Shown here piece after piece: positions 55,686-64,000 of a stretch of DNA of 64,000 bases. The notes beneath the pieces are model-generated. The model was not told the origin of the DNA. It did no database searches and saw only the letters and a list, made by a program, of their open reading frames with translations. How positions within the stretch are numbered: the first letter of the stretch is position 1; the number at the start of each line of letters is the position of its first letter. The stretch lies in NCBI RefSeq assembly GCF_016097555.1, contig NC_054699.1, positions 2,253,793-2,317,792 on the forward strand. Reading direction: 5' to 3'. The stretch comes from Gigantopelta aegis. Taxonomy: Eukaryota > Mollusca > Gastropoda > Neomphalida > Peltospiridae. A program made the translations under genes and the position numbers.

Positions 55686-56651
55686 TTGAAAGGTCAAGAG
55701 ACCTATACCATGACACATCAAGTGAGGCGAAAGTTTCCACGTAATACCCATGTTGTGGAAGGGTTAGACAGTCACTGGCAATCCGATCTAATGGATATGG
55801 TCTGTTTGGCTAAATACAATGATGGGGTGAGATACCTCATGGTGATCATTGACCTGTTCTCCAGGTACTTGTGGGTGCTACCACTCAAGTCGAAAACGGG
55901 GAACGACGTGGTAGAGACTTTGACAGAATTCTGGAAATTAGAGTCCAGAAAACCCAAACTGTTTCAGTCCGATTCAGGGTCAGAATACAAGAACCATAAG
56001 GTCAAAGCATTGTTGAAGTCGCATGGCATAACACAGCTGTTTGCTCTAAATGAAACCAAAGCAAGTTATGCTGAACGGGTCATTAAAACCATCAAAATGC
56101 GTCTCTATCGCTACATGTTAAAAAACTTTACTTACAAGTACATGGATGTTCTAGAGAAAGTCGTCTATAGCTATAACCACACCAAGCATCGAATGTTAGG
56201 TCAAACACCAGCCAGTGTCAACCAAACGAACGAAGGAGAGGTCCGTCTGTCTCAGTACCTGATCAAACCTAAAAAGGCAATCCACAAAAAGAAGTTTACA
56301 TTTAACATAGGTGATAAAGTACGAGTCGGTCATCTTCGGGGCACCTTTGATCGGGAATACCAAGAGAAATGGTCTGGCGAAATATTTACCATTGAGAAAA
56401 GGTACTGGTCTCAAGGTAAAGACTTGTACACATTAAAGGACTGGGGTGATGATGCCATCGAAGGGACATTCTATGCAGCTGAAATTCAAAAGGTGACTGA
56501 GAATCCTGATCAACTGTACCGTATCCAAGACATTGTGAAAAGGAGAACTCGTAACAAACAGAAAGAAGTGTTGGTCAAATGGCTTCACTGGCCTAAGAAG
56601 TACAATTCGTGGATTCAAGAAGCAGATGTTGTTCGATATCAGACAGTATAA
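55686..56651 (+). CDS. Polinton-type integrase with chromodomain (fossil part)
   Basis: A 321-residue open stretch. A retrovirus-like integrase core lies at about 27-165 (HWQSDLMDM, FQSDSGSEY, ASYAERV). A small beta-rich domain lies at 205-265 (FNIGDKVRV, IEGTFYAAEIQKV). A chromodomain lies at 270-318 (YRIQDIVKRR, VKWLHWPKKYNSWI). The same order is found in Polinton/Maverick integrases, including the C. elegans protein F54H12.3 (recalled). Chromodomains of this kind bind modified histone tails and may guide insertion. Confidence 0.88.
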   Translation: MKGQETYTMTHQVRRKFPRNTHVVEGLDSHWQSDLMDMVCLAKYNDGVRYLMVIIDLFSRYLWVLPLKSKTGNDVVETLTEFWKLESRKPKLFQSDSGSEYKNHKVKALLKSHGITQLFALNETKASYAERVIKTIKMRLYRYMLKNFTYKYMDVLEKVVYSYNHTKHRMLGQTPASVNQTNEGEVRLSQYLIKPKKAIHKKKFTFNIGDKVRVGHLRGTFDREYQEKWSGEIFTIEKRYWSQGKDLYTLKDWGDDAIEGTFYAAEIQKVTENPDQLYRIQDIVKRRTRNKQKEVLVKWLHWPKKYNSWIQEADVVRYQTV

Positions 56652-56684
56652 AAGATCTCAGCACATGTTTGACTTTTCATTAAC

Positions 56685-56942
56685 ATGGAAGAAATTGTAG
56701 AGACACAACCTCTGTCAAGAAGTCATTCGGGTGATACCTGGACATTTTTTGGTAAACGTGTGGCCAAATCGGAAACGGTATTTTTCTCTCAAATCATCAT
56801 CATATACGTGGTGGTGATTACGTGTATCATCAACTTATCTCTTCATCAAGGTAATTCTAACTTGTGGACAGGACTACTCAGCAGTAGCTTGGGTTATTTG
56901 CTGCCAAATCCCAAGATCAAAACCAATAAGCACCATGGATAA
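56685..56942 (+). CDS. Small membrane protein (Polinton-like fossil)
   Basis: 85 residues with one clear hydrophobic segment (about 30-51, FFSQIIIIYVVVITCIINLS) and a second weaker one before PNPKIKTNK. I recall similar small proteins next to Polinton-like integrases in other animals, but no function is known to me. Its 3' end overlaps the next ORF by 8 bases. Confidence 0.65.
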   Translation: MEEIVETQPLSRSHSGDTWTFFGKRVAKSETVFFSQIIIIYVVVITCIINLSLHQGNSNLWTGLLSSSLGYLLPNPKIKTNKHHG

Positions 56943-57372
56943 GTACATTACCATTCGAAGTACAGACAGCACGTCTTACTTTCCTGACAACACACACTGG
57001 TCTTTTAGAGTCAATCTATATGACAGACTAAATCTCGGAAAAAGGTGGGTGGTAGCAGCCACCGAAATCACCATTCAGAACTGGGAAGTTTCGAGAAAAT
57101 CAGACAGCCATGACATTTACGTGTGTTCCAACATCTGCTACAGCTCACACGTTGGAGAAAGAAATGAGCCCTTGCTGAGACGCATCTGTTTGATGGGGAA
57201 TAAAAAGGAAAGATCTTTTGTGTTTCCAAACTATCATTACGTACCCATGAGACTGGAAGATGTGCAGATTGTGGACATCTATATACAGGACGCAGATGGC
57301 AATCCAGCCTCATTTATCACGGGACCAGTGACGGTGACACTGCACATAAAGCCGCAGCCCTTTTGGTTTTGA
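56935..57372 (+). CDS. Probable jelly-roll (penton/minor capsid type) protein (fossil part)
   Basis: 145 residues, beta-rich. The pattern YFPDNTHWSFRVNL...W.VAATEITIQNW is like proteins in Polinton/adintovirus elements regarded as minor capsid or penton-like. The assignment rests on this pattern and on location and is not certain. It overlaps the membrane-protein ORF and is followed after 3 bases by the next ORF. Confidence 0.55.
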   Translation: MDKYITIRSTDSTSYFPDNTHWSFRVNLYDRLNLGKRWVVAATEITIQNWEVSRKSDSHDIYVCSNICYSSHVGERNEPLLRRICLMGNKKERSFVFPNYHYVPMRLEDVQIVDIYIQDADGNPASFITGPVTVTLHIKPQPFWF

Positions 57373-57375
57373 AAC

Positions 57376-57759
57376 ATGGCTGAATACGTTCTAAAACATT
57401 ACAATTATTTAAAACTGATGACGAATATTCACGATTACCATATGACTCTGGGATTACTGAATGATAGGAATGAAGAACAAATGTTGGCCTTGGTGGAGAT
57501 CGTTCAAGGGTTGCTGGACCGACGTATTCACGTCGGAGCAGAACAGAAACGTCGATTTTTACAGTCTAACAATGAATATATGAACATGATCAAAATGCTC
57601 GTATCACCTGCCGTGATGAATAGAACTAGAAAACGTATATTGAAACAAAACACCCCTTTGTTAGCCTTCATTTTGAACGACAGTCACCTGGATCAGATGA
57701 AAGCAAAAACCGTATGGTCAGTGGTCACGGATAGCTGGAGATATGCAGGATCTCTATAA
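57376..57759 (+). CDS. Unrecognised helical ORF (Polinton-like fossil)
   Basis: 127 residues, predicted mainly helical (LALVEIVQGLLDRR, RKRILKQNTPLLAFIL). The segment from 35 to 100 resembles a small conserved ORF found in Polinton-like elements of other animals (recalled, no name). Its stop codon lies inside a TATA box (57755-57763). Confidence 0.5.
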   Translation: MAEYVLKHYNYLKLMTNIHDYHMTLGLLNDRNEEQMLALVEIVQGLLDRRIHVGAEQKRRFLQSNNEYMNMIKMLVSPAVMNRTRKRILKQNTPLLAFILNDSHLDQMKAKTVWSVVTDSWRYAGSL

Positions 57760-57815
57760 ATAGGATGTCTGTCAAAAACCATCATCATTTGAGATAGAAC
57801 CTTCAGACGAGCAAC

Positions 57816-58160
57816 ATGTCAGACCAGTACAAGCTGTACGTTCCCGACGTGGATAAGTGGACCCGTTTCTACAAACTGCAGGCACAAGGTAAACTTCAAC
57901 CTCACTTCGAAATTCAACGTGGTGGGCAAAGTCAGATCATGTACAGTGTGGATCGATGTCTAGAACTCTACGATCCCACGTGGAAAAAAGGAACAGAACA
58001 AACCCCCGGCACCCAATGTTGTCATGGTCTCCCCAACGCAGCAAGTAGTGGAACAAGCCAAGGCCGATCTGAAACGGAAACGAGAACAGAGTGGCGTGGA
58101 ATAGAAACGACGAGAGCAGACTGGGCAAAAACGGCACAAGCATTTCTGAGAAGGCTATAA
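57816..58160 (+). CDS. Unrecognised ORF (Polinton-like fossil)
   Basis: 114 residues; the first half (DVDKWTRFYKLQAQGK, then YSVDRCLELYDPTWKK) looks like a real conserved domain, but I cannot name it. The gene looks broken. Its end falls inside the next TATA box (58156-58163). Confidence 0.45.
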   Translation: MSDQYKLYVPDVDKWTRFYKLQAQGKLQPHFEIQRGGQSQIMYSVDRCLELYDPTWKKGTEQTPGTQCCHGLPNAASSGTSQGRSETETRTEWRGIETTRADWAKTAQAFLRRL

Positions 58161-58326
58161 AAGGGGGCATGGCAGTTTCAACATCGTCAATTCACGTCGA
58201 ACACTTCAACAATCAGCAACATGAATCAGTGTCGCATTTGCGAAAAAAAAATATGTTTGGACCCACGACCTAACTCGGCACGTACGAAATAAACATGGAC
58301 TCTTGGAATCTGAAAATAAGCCTTCC

Positions 58327-58493
58327 CAGCAGCAGCAACAGCAGCAGCAGCAGCAGCAGCAATAGCATCAGCAGCAACAGCAGCAACAGCAGCAGCAATA
58401 GCAGCAGCAGCAGCAACAGCAGCAGCAATAGCAGCAGCAGCAGCAACATCAGCAGCAGCAGCAACAGCAGCAGCAATAGCAGCAGCAGAGCAA

Positions 58494-58541
<48 letters not shown>

Positions 58542-58575
58542 AAATAACAGCAGCAGCAGCAGCAACAGCAGCAGC
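58327..58575 (+). repeat. CAG/CAA trinucleotide tract, about 250 bp
   Basis: Nearly pure CAG with CAA and occasional TAG/ATC variants, directly before the ATPase region. It yields Gln, Ser or Ala runs in different frames and Leu or Cys runs on the other strand. Confidence 0.95.
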
Positions 58576-58583
58576 CCCTAAGA

Positions 58584-59098
58584 TTGTTACATCCGTTCAC
58601 CATGATCGTGTCGGGACCCACGTCGTGTGGAAAGACATTTTTGTTGTACAAACTACTAAGGGATGGTAAAATCCAGCCGCCTCCCCAGCGCATCATCTGG
58701 CTCTACAAACGATGGCAACCCCTCTATGATACGATCAAGGTGGTTGCTCGAGTGAAATTTGTTCAAGGCATACCCGAGAATTTGGAAAAGGATCGTTATT
58801 TGGATCCCAGAGTCAGAAATCTCATCGTGTTGGACGACCTGATGTGTATGGCTAATAAAGACCCAAGGATCACCGACCTGTTCACAGAAGGAAGTCACCA
58901 CAGAAACCTCTCTGTGATTGCCATCAACCAGAACCTGTATCACAGCAAGGACCCGACACAGAGAAGAAACTGTTCAACAACCCCATCGACAAGCAGCAAG
59001 TCCTAACCTTGGCACAGCAGATGTATATTGGAAATACTCGTCATTTCATGCAGCGGTTTGAGGAAGCTACCCACTGGCCCTACGACCTAATGGTTTAG
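58584..59098 (+). pseudogene. Packaging-type (A32/FtsK-like) ATPase, broken fossil part
   Basis: Walker A GPTSCGKT, a Walker B-like LIVLDDLM, and FTEGSHHRNLSVIAINQN are those of the A32-type genome-packaging ATPase of Polintons and related large DNA viruses, which drive DNA into capsids. The gene is broken. It ends before the TATA box at 59118. Confidence 0.75.
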
Positions 59099-59156
59099 AG
59101 ACGGGCTGTCCGAATGGTATAAAAGCACGAACGTAACGGCGAATATCTCAGAAGAG

Positions 59157-59630
59157 TTGCAGCCACCGACAGAGAAAGAGCTCTACATGCAAATCATGCA
59201 AAGAAACGCATTCAAAAGAAAACTGCCAGGCATACCCGCCTATGAAAGTGACGACGAAGAAGAAGATGAGGTGGAACCTTATTTGAAAAAAGTCAAGAGG
59301 ATGCAGTCTTGCGATACGTGTGGTCTGGTCTTTAAAGACGGTAGCGACTTGCAGCGACATCTGCGATTTAAAACGTGCGAGGAGGGAACTGAAAAAGAAG
59401 AGCTGTCGCCCGACCTGGAAAACGAAGGCATTCGTCTCATGGTGGAACGTGAATTCGACATCAATCATGACTATATCGAAAGCAAGAGAAAACGCTACGA
59501 AGAAAAAAACATGTCCCAAGATGCCATCGAAAGAAACATGAAGACTTTACAATGGAAGTTATTTAAAGACACGTACTCTCGCTTTCTGACCTATATGCAC
59601 GAGGAAGCTTCTACAGTCTGTGAATCCTAA
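59157..59630 (+). CDS. C2H2 zinc-finger-like ORF (Polinton-like fossil)
   Basis: Up to 157 residues, though the first ATG lies at about 59187. It has an acidic stretch (ESDDEEEDEVEPYL), then one finger-like motif CDTCGLVFKDGSDLQRHLRF and a helical charged tail. DNA binding is possible. I do not recognise the family. Confidence 0.55.
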   Translation: MQPPTEKELYMQIMQRNAFKRKLPGIPAYESDDEEEDEVEPYLKKVKRMQSCDTCGLVFKDGSDLQRHLRFKTCEEGTEKEELSPDLENEGIRLMVEREFDINHDYIESKRKRYEEKNMSQDAIERNMKTLQWKLFKDTYSRFLTYMHEEASTVCES

Positions 59631-59944
59631 CCGAGATGTCAGACCACAGATTCGTTCTAAATTAAATCTGTATCGTTCCTGGATCGGCGAATATTTGGAC
59701 GAAGTAGACGACGACGATACCGATGATGATGATACTGATGATGAGGCCGAAGATGAAGAGAAATGAACACTAATATTATTCACATGTCGCCCTTAAGGCC
59801 TCTCGATGTAACCCAATGTGTGCCCATTTTATATATGTGTCAGTGATTTGTAATTTAGAAATAAATGAAAAACCAAACCATTGCGTTTGCTTTTTGTGTT
59901 GTTTACTCTATGACTAGATTTGTGATTGGATATTTCTACCGCTA

Positions 59945-60090
59945 CTTTATAGTAGCAAGAGCTGTGTGTACAAGACAGAACATACCACGACCTTTGATAT
60001 ACCAGACATAATACACTGGTTGGCTATAGCTTAAGGGGCCACCGACGGCGATCGATCCTAGATCGACCACTGTATTTACCCATTTGGTAA
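59945..60090 (-). mobile_element. SINE fragment, minus orientation
   Basis: 'acataccacgacctttgat', 'ataccagaca', 'cgacggcgatcgatcctaga' are SINE B/C body; both ends are lost. Confidence 0.7.
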
Positions 60091-60230
60091 TTAAAAAGCC
60101 TGTAAAAAGGCTTGTACTCTAGGGAAATACTTGTGTTTAAAATGCAGTTAAAAGATCATAGGTTAGGTCGGAGCGTTGAGTTGCAGTCACGCGTTCTTTC
60201 TTCAACGCAATGGGCTGGGGATGTTTGACA

Positions 60231-60490
<260 letters not shown>

Positions 60491-60542
60491 CCCTATGACT
60501 AAAACAAAACAAAATATTTGTATTCAATTAATCTTTATTTTA

Positions 60543-60826
60543 CGAGGAAGGAAATATTTTATTTACTCAACATATTTTATTTATGGTTATACGGACATAT
60601 GGTTAAGGACCACACAGATATTGATTGAGGAAACCCGCTGTCGCCACTTCATTGGCTACTCTTCCGATTAGCAGCAAGGGATCCTACACCATCCCACAGA
60701 CAGGATAGTACATACCGTTGTCCAGTTGTGGAGCACTGGCTGGATATAGCCCAATGGGCCCACCAACGGGGATCGATCCCAGACCGACCCACATCAAGGG
60801 AACACTGAGTTACGTCCCGTCCCCAC
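60543..60826 (-). mobile_element. SINE family C, with internal deletions
   Basis: 'ggaaggaaatattttattta' to 'gagttacgtcccgtcccc'; several short deletions in the body. Confidence 0.8.
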
Positions 60827-61242
60827 AGGGTTATTAGAGGCTGCTTGAAAAAAAATCGTAACATAATAAATAAATAAACAAATAAATAAGTAAGTAAATA
60901 ATTAAAATAAAAACAAATTATAAATTATTATTTTGTTTTAAAAGTAATAGAAAAAATACAATTTCCCCACATGAGATACGAACGACGTACCCTCAGCGCT
61001 GGACGCGAAGTCATTCGCAGCTGACTACTTCACGCATGTTAACAAAACACCATTTTACACCATTTAAATCATTTCTTATTTCACGTCTTCAAGAATGTAA
61101 CTTCTAGTTCCTAAGAGTATTGCCACGAACAATAAAATAGGATACCACCGCTTCCCGGATGTAAGCAGTTATAACCATTCATCATTCAGCGCGCTAAAAA
61201 TAAATACACTACCTCGCGTCGGGCAGTCCTTAGACGTGGTAG
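60827..61242. other. Intergenic, no feature recognised
   Basis: A-rich around 60845-60960. 'gatacgaacgacgtaccct' to 'ggacgcgaagtcattcgcag' (60974-61022) looks faintly tRNA-like but has no clean A/B boxes. Confidence 0.5.
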
Positions 61243-61548
61243 GTTAACGACACCACTAGAGCACCTCGATTAATTAATCATCGGCTATTGGATGTCAAAC
61301 AAATGGTAATTATGACTCGTAGTCATTTGAGGAAACCGCTACTTTTTTTTCTAATGCAGCAAGGGATCTTTTATATGTCCTTTCCCATAGATAGGAAAAC
61401 ACATACCACGGCCTTTGTCCAGTTGTGGTGCACTAGTTGGAACGAGAAAAAAAACCCAATTAGCTGAATGGATCCACCGAAGTAGTTCGATCCTGCGACG
61501 CAAGCACCTCAAGCGAGCACTCGACCGACTGAGCTAAATCCCGCCCCG
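61243..61548 (-). mobile_element. SINE family A, full length
   Basis: 'taacgacaccactagagcac', core 'gggatcttttatatgtcc', and head 'gactgagctaaatcccgccc'. Confidence 0.85.
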
Positions 61549-61961
61549 GTGCGCCCAGAGTAACAACTAATCGTTCGTAGTTGTTCATACACGATGAGAA
61601 TCGAGTTGTAAGAGCACTCAGACTAGCAATTGGACAGTCGTAGAAGTGAGAACGGCGAGTTGACCAACTCTGTCGTAGCAGTTGATAATCTGACCCTAGC
61701 ATAACATGGTCGCAAGAGTTTTGTAAGGCCTTGACATATTTTTATTAAAAAGTGTAATTCATCTTCAAACCTGTTAAAGATTTTGCATATCCTTTCATGA
61801 ATATGCACTCATCCATTGGCAGAACAGTGCATACCATGTGGCATGTGGCTACTAGTATCGATCCTCCGAATGCTACCGAGAATGACGGAAATATACGATC
61901 TTTAACGAACATTTGTATTGGTTGGCAACGTCAAGGCCGTTGGGATGGAGATTGCATCAAA
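61549..61961. other. Non-coding, possible promoter side of the candidate exon
   Basis: Nothing definite. CpG is somewhat denser at 61855-61935. Confidence 0.4.
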
Positions 61962-62072
61962 ATGGCGTCTATAAAACACTGGTTAAATTCGGAAGGGGCT
62001 CTGGTTGATATTGCTGAAGTAGCACCATCGCCTTCAAAAGACTTTTTTCATATATTTGTAACACCAAACTTG
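61962..62072 (+). CDS. Candidate first coding exon of an unrecognised host gene
   Basis: ATG in good context (aaaATGGCGT) opens 37 codons: MASIKHWLNSEGALVDIAEV, then APSPSKDFFHIFVTPNL, ending at 62072 before the donor-like 'gtaatg'. An upstream in-frame ATG exists at 61797 but lies in less gene-like sequence. Composition and context look like an animal first exon. I cannot match it to a family; the next exon would be to the right and was not seen. Confidence 0.3.
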
Positions 62073-62284
62073 GTAATGTATATTCTTATTGATAATCACT
62101 TGTAATTTAGCTAAAGGTTATTAAGAACTAGTTTGTAAACTACTTTTCCAACTTTGCAGAAATTGTCATAATAATTTATATCCTGGAGTAATCAGTCGCT
62201 CACATGACAACAAACAGTCAAGTAAACACGTGTAACCGAAAAATAATAAAATAAATACTATTTTCTTTCTTTCACATTATTGGT

Positions 62285-63190
62285 TCAGTGTTATACATAA
62301 CACAATTTAGGACTTTAGGTCGACCAGTCACTTTTCGCATCCTTGTTTTGGCTTCGTACACGATAAATAAAACATATCCGACGGTAATTTTTGTATATGA
62401 TATATTTCACAAAAGGTACTTTTATTTCTTTCATCTTTTAAAACTTAAAAGTAATATTTTGTCCAGAATTATGAAAAATAAAAACACCGACCTGTAAACA
62501 GCGTTGTCTGCTTGTTATACAATACAATACAATAACTTTATTTCCATGTTCATATATGTATAATAAAAACATAGTCTGGTTGACCAGCAAAATTTTGTTC
62601 AGTGCTATACATAACACACTTGTTATTAACTTTAGGTCGACCAGTCACTTTTCGCATCCTTGTTTTGGCTTCATACACGATAAATAAAACATATCCGACA
62701 GTTATACAATTTTGACAAGGGTCAAGGTTAGTAGACCATTTTTTTTTTTAATGTGGCAAAGCATTGTAATAATAGGCATGAGTTCGACCCGTACTTCCCT
62801 TTCAATGGTTAGGGTACTTTTAAGGATAGGATTGGTCTTTAGAGCCTTTGATATAGATGGGTATGGGTCGAACTCTTTCCCAATAATATAGCTAATTTTA
62901 AATTTGAATAACATCAGTATTCCTATGACATCACTTTGTATCTCCTTACAATAACTATAAACTGAATATATAACATTTCCTTTTTCAGAACACTGCAAAA
63001 ATTCCAATGCAAAATTGCTTTTGAAATGTTTTTATTTAAACATTAATGCACCTGAATGTGTTTGAAGAAAATCTTGTGCCTTTTACGAAATATGGATTTC
63101 AAGTGAAATTATAATAATATATGTTATATTTATTGTGTATGAAGCCAAAACAGTGGTGCGAAGAGTAACTGTCGTCGACCTTAATATTTA
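62285..63190 (-). repeat. Composite of dispersed repeat family G
   Basis: 'ggtcgaccagtcacttttcg' occurs at about 62318 and 62636 with the same following 50 bases. The inverse ('gtaactgtcgtcgacctta') is at about 63163. The stretch 62702-63000 matches 37141-37290 inverted, with about 100 bases extra (62785-62885). Several copies have inserted or rearranged here. Confidence 0.75.
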
Positions 63191-64000
63191 CAGCTGAATT
63201 CATTTGCCAAAATAGTTTTTAAATGGATCTTACTTTACATATATGTATAGCATACAATATAACAAATAGTCGCACACGCAGTAATTGTTACATGTTTGGT
63301 AATTCTGGTCTCTGGACCCTTATATTTGGTATTATTGAAAACTAACTTTTTATTGATTAAAAAAGGAAATTATGTATTATTTTTCTGATTTTGGACATAG
63401 TCCTGTCAACGAATTAGGAAATGTTATTTCTTCATATGTTGATACATGTGACATCACAGGTTCATGCATGCGTGCAAGCTTTATACAGAAGTGTAACATG
63501 CATGAGTATTGATGTGCACAGTATTATTTATCTCTCGACTATTTGTAATTTAAAACTTTAATGAAATACTGTATGCCACTCGGATGGTTTACAATGAACA
63601 TGTTTTGCTCAGAATCAAATGTTTATTTTCCATTGTCTAAATGTCCTAAACTGATGTATCACATATTTCAAAATAAATAATATTTTTTCTACAAGGATGA
63701 ATGGCCAATAACCTTTATTTTTTGACAGCTTTAAATATTGCAAAGCTTGTTAATACACAAGAAATTGCTATTTCTAGGGCAATCTGATTAAAATTAGCTC
63801 TACTGGTCTACCAGTAGATCTAACAGCATTGTGTGGACTCCCATGTCCAGGTGACATTTTATCTATCAGTAACAATTTAAATATCGACCAATTACAGCGT
63901 TTTCGGAAGCATACAAATTCTAAAAATATCGTGCGAGACTGTTATGCAATAGGTGAACTTGTTGGTCTATTTCAACATTGAAAAAACAGGTGGGGAAATT
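63191..64000. other. Intergenic, no feature recognised
   Basis: AT-rich to the end of the window. A short perfect inverted repeat 'ctactgg'/'ccagtag' lies near 63802-63819. Confidence 0.5.

Larger units (their letters stand above)
53888..59945 (+). mobile_element. Polinton-like (virus-like) element fossil, compact
   Basis: About 6 kb with all recognised genes on the plus strand: tandem PC4-like, BIR-domain, Polinton-type integrase, small membrane protein, probable jelly-roll protein, two unrecognised ORFs, packaging-type ATPase and a zinc-finger-like ORF. The integrase, jelly-roll, membrane protein and ATPase set points to the Polinton/adintovirus group (family assignment by recalled sequence patterns). 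No polymerase B, protease or major capsid gene and no terminal inverted repeats were found, so the borders are approximate: the left is set after the Tc1-type relic and the right before a SINE. It is broken, with perhaps two to four breaks. Most genes remain open, so it is probably fairly young. Confidence 0.8.

Noticed and set aside
58226-58669. Ser-, Ala-, Leu- and Cys-rich frames at 58.2-58.7 kb
   Set aside because: They are alternative readings of the CAG tract.

Overview
The window looks like nuclear DNA of an invertebrate animal, most likely a mollusc. This is inferred from three things: intron-bearing animal genes, very many SINEs with tRNA-like heads and the core 'aaaagatcccttgctgc', and abundant short terminal-inverted-repeat (TIR) elements and microsatellites. 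The DNA is AT-rich and gene-poor. Host coding sequence that can be supported is small: a complete two-exon heparan sulfate 6-O-sulfotransferase gene (minus strand, 42180-46264), the first exon of an LRCH-like leucine-rich-repeat/calponin-homology gene (minus strand, 28556-28727), and one weaker candidate first exon (plus strand, 61962-62072).

From 1 to 28 kb the window is intergenic or intronic. It holds a 78-bp minisatellite (4.1-5.1 kb), a GGT/GAT block (3.3-4.0 kb), a 113-bp satellite of 18 units (11.2-13.2 kb) with diverged flanking units, many SINEs, and several TIR families. Nested insertions give relative ages: a piggyBac-type non-autonomous element (TTAA duplication) sits in a SINE at 22.9-23.6 kb, and a 183-bp TIR element with an exact 6-bp target duplication sits in a LINE relic at 8.1-8.3 kb.

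From 28 to 42 kb come the LRCH-like exon, two copies of a TIR family with 4-bp target duplications, an 18-bp minisatellite with a long fortuitous open frame (31.4-32.6 kb), an RNase H-bearing LINE 3' end (35.2-36.3 kb), and an element with 47-bp perfect TIRs (37.36-37.92 kb). From 42 to 46.3 kb lies the sulfotransferase gene, whose single intron is loaded with SINEs and small TIR elements. From 47 to 53.9 kb are a Tc1-like transposon with recognisable transposase (48.1-49.7 kb), more TIR elements, and a Tc1-type relic split by a 1-kb foldback element.

The most notable region is 53.9-59.9 kb. It is a compact Polinton-like (virus-like) element, treated here as a fossil. In order it carries a tandem PC4-like gene, a BIR-domain (IAP-like) gene, an integrase with chromodomain, a small membrane protein, a probable jelly-roll capsid-type protein, two small unrecognised ORFs, an A32-type ATPase with a long CAG tract beside it, and a zinc-finger-like ORF. 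TATA boxes precede most of its genes or gene groups, and three of these boxes contain the stop codon of the gene before. A CRE-like palindrome and a five-copy repeat lie upstream of the first box. No terminal repeats, polymerase or major capsid gene were seen, and it is broken in a few places.

From 59.9 to 64 kb are SINEs, a long GA/CA microsatellite, the candidate exon, and a composite of a dispersed repeat family also found at 37 kb.
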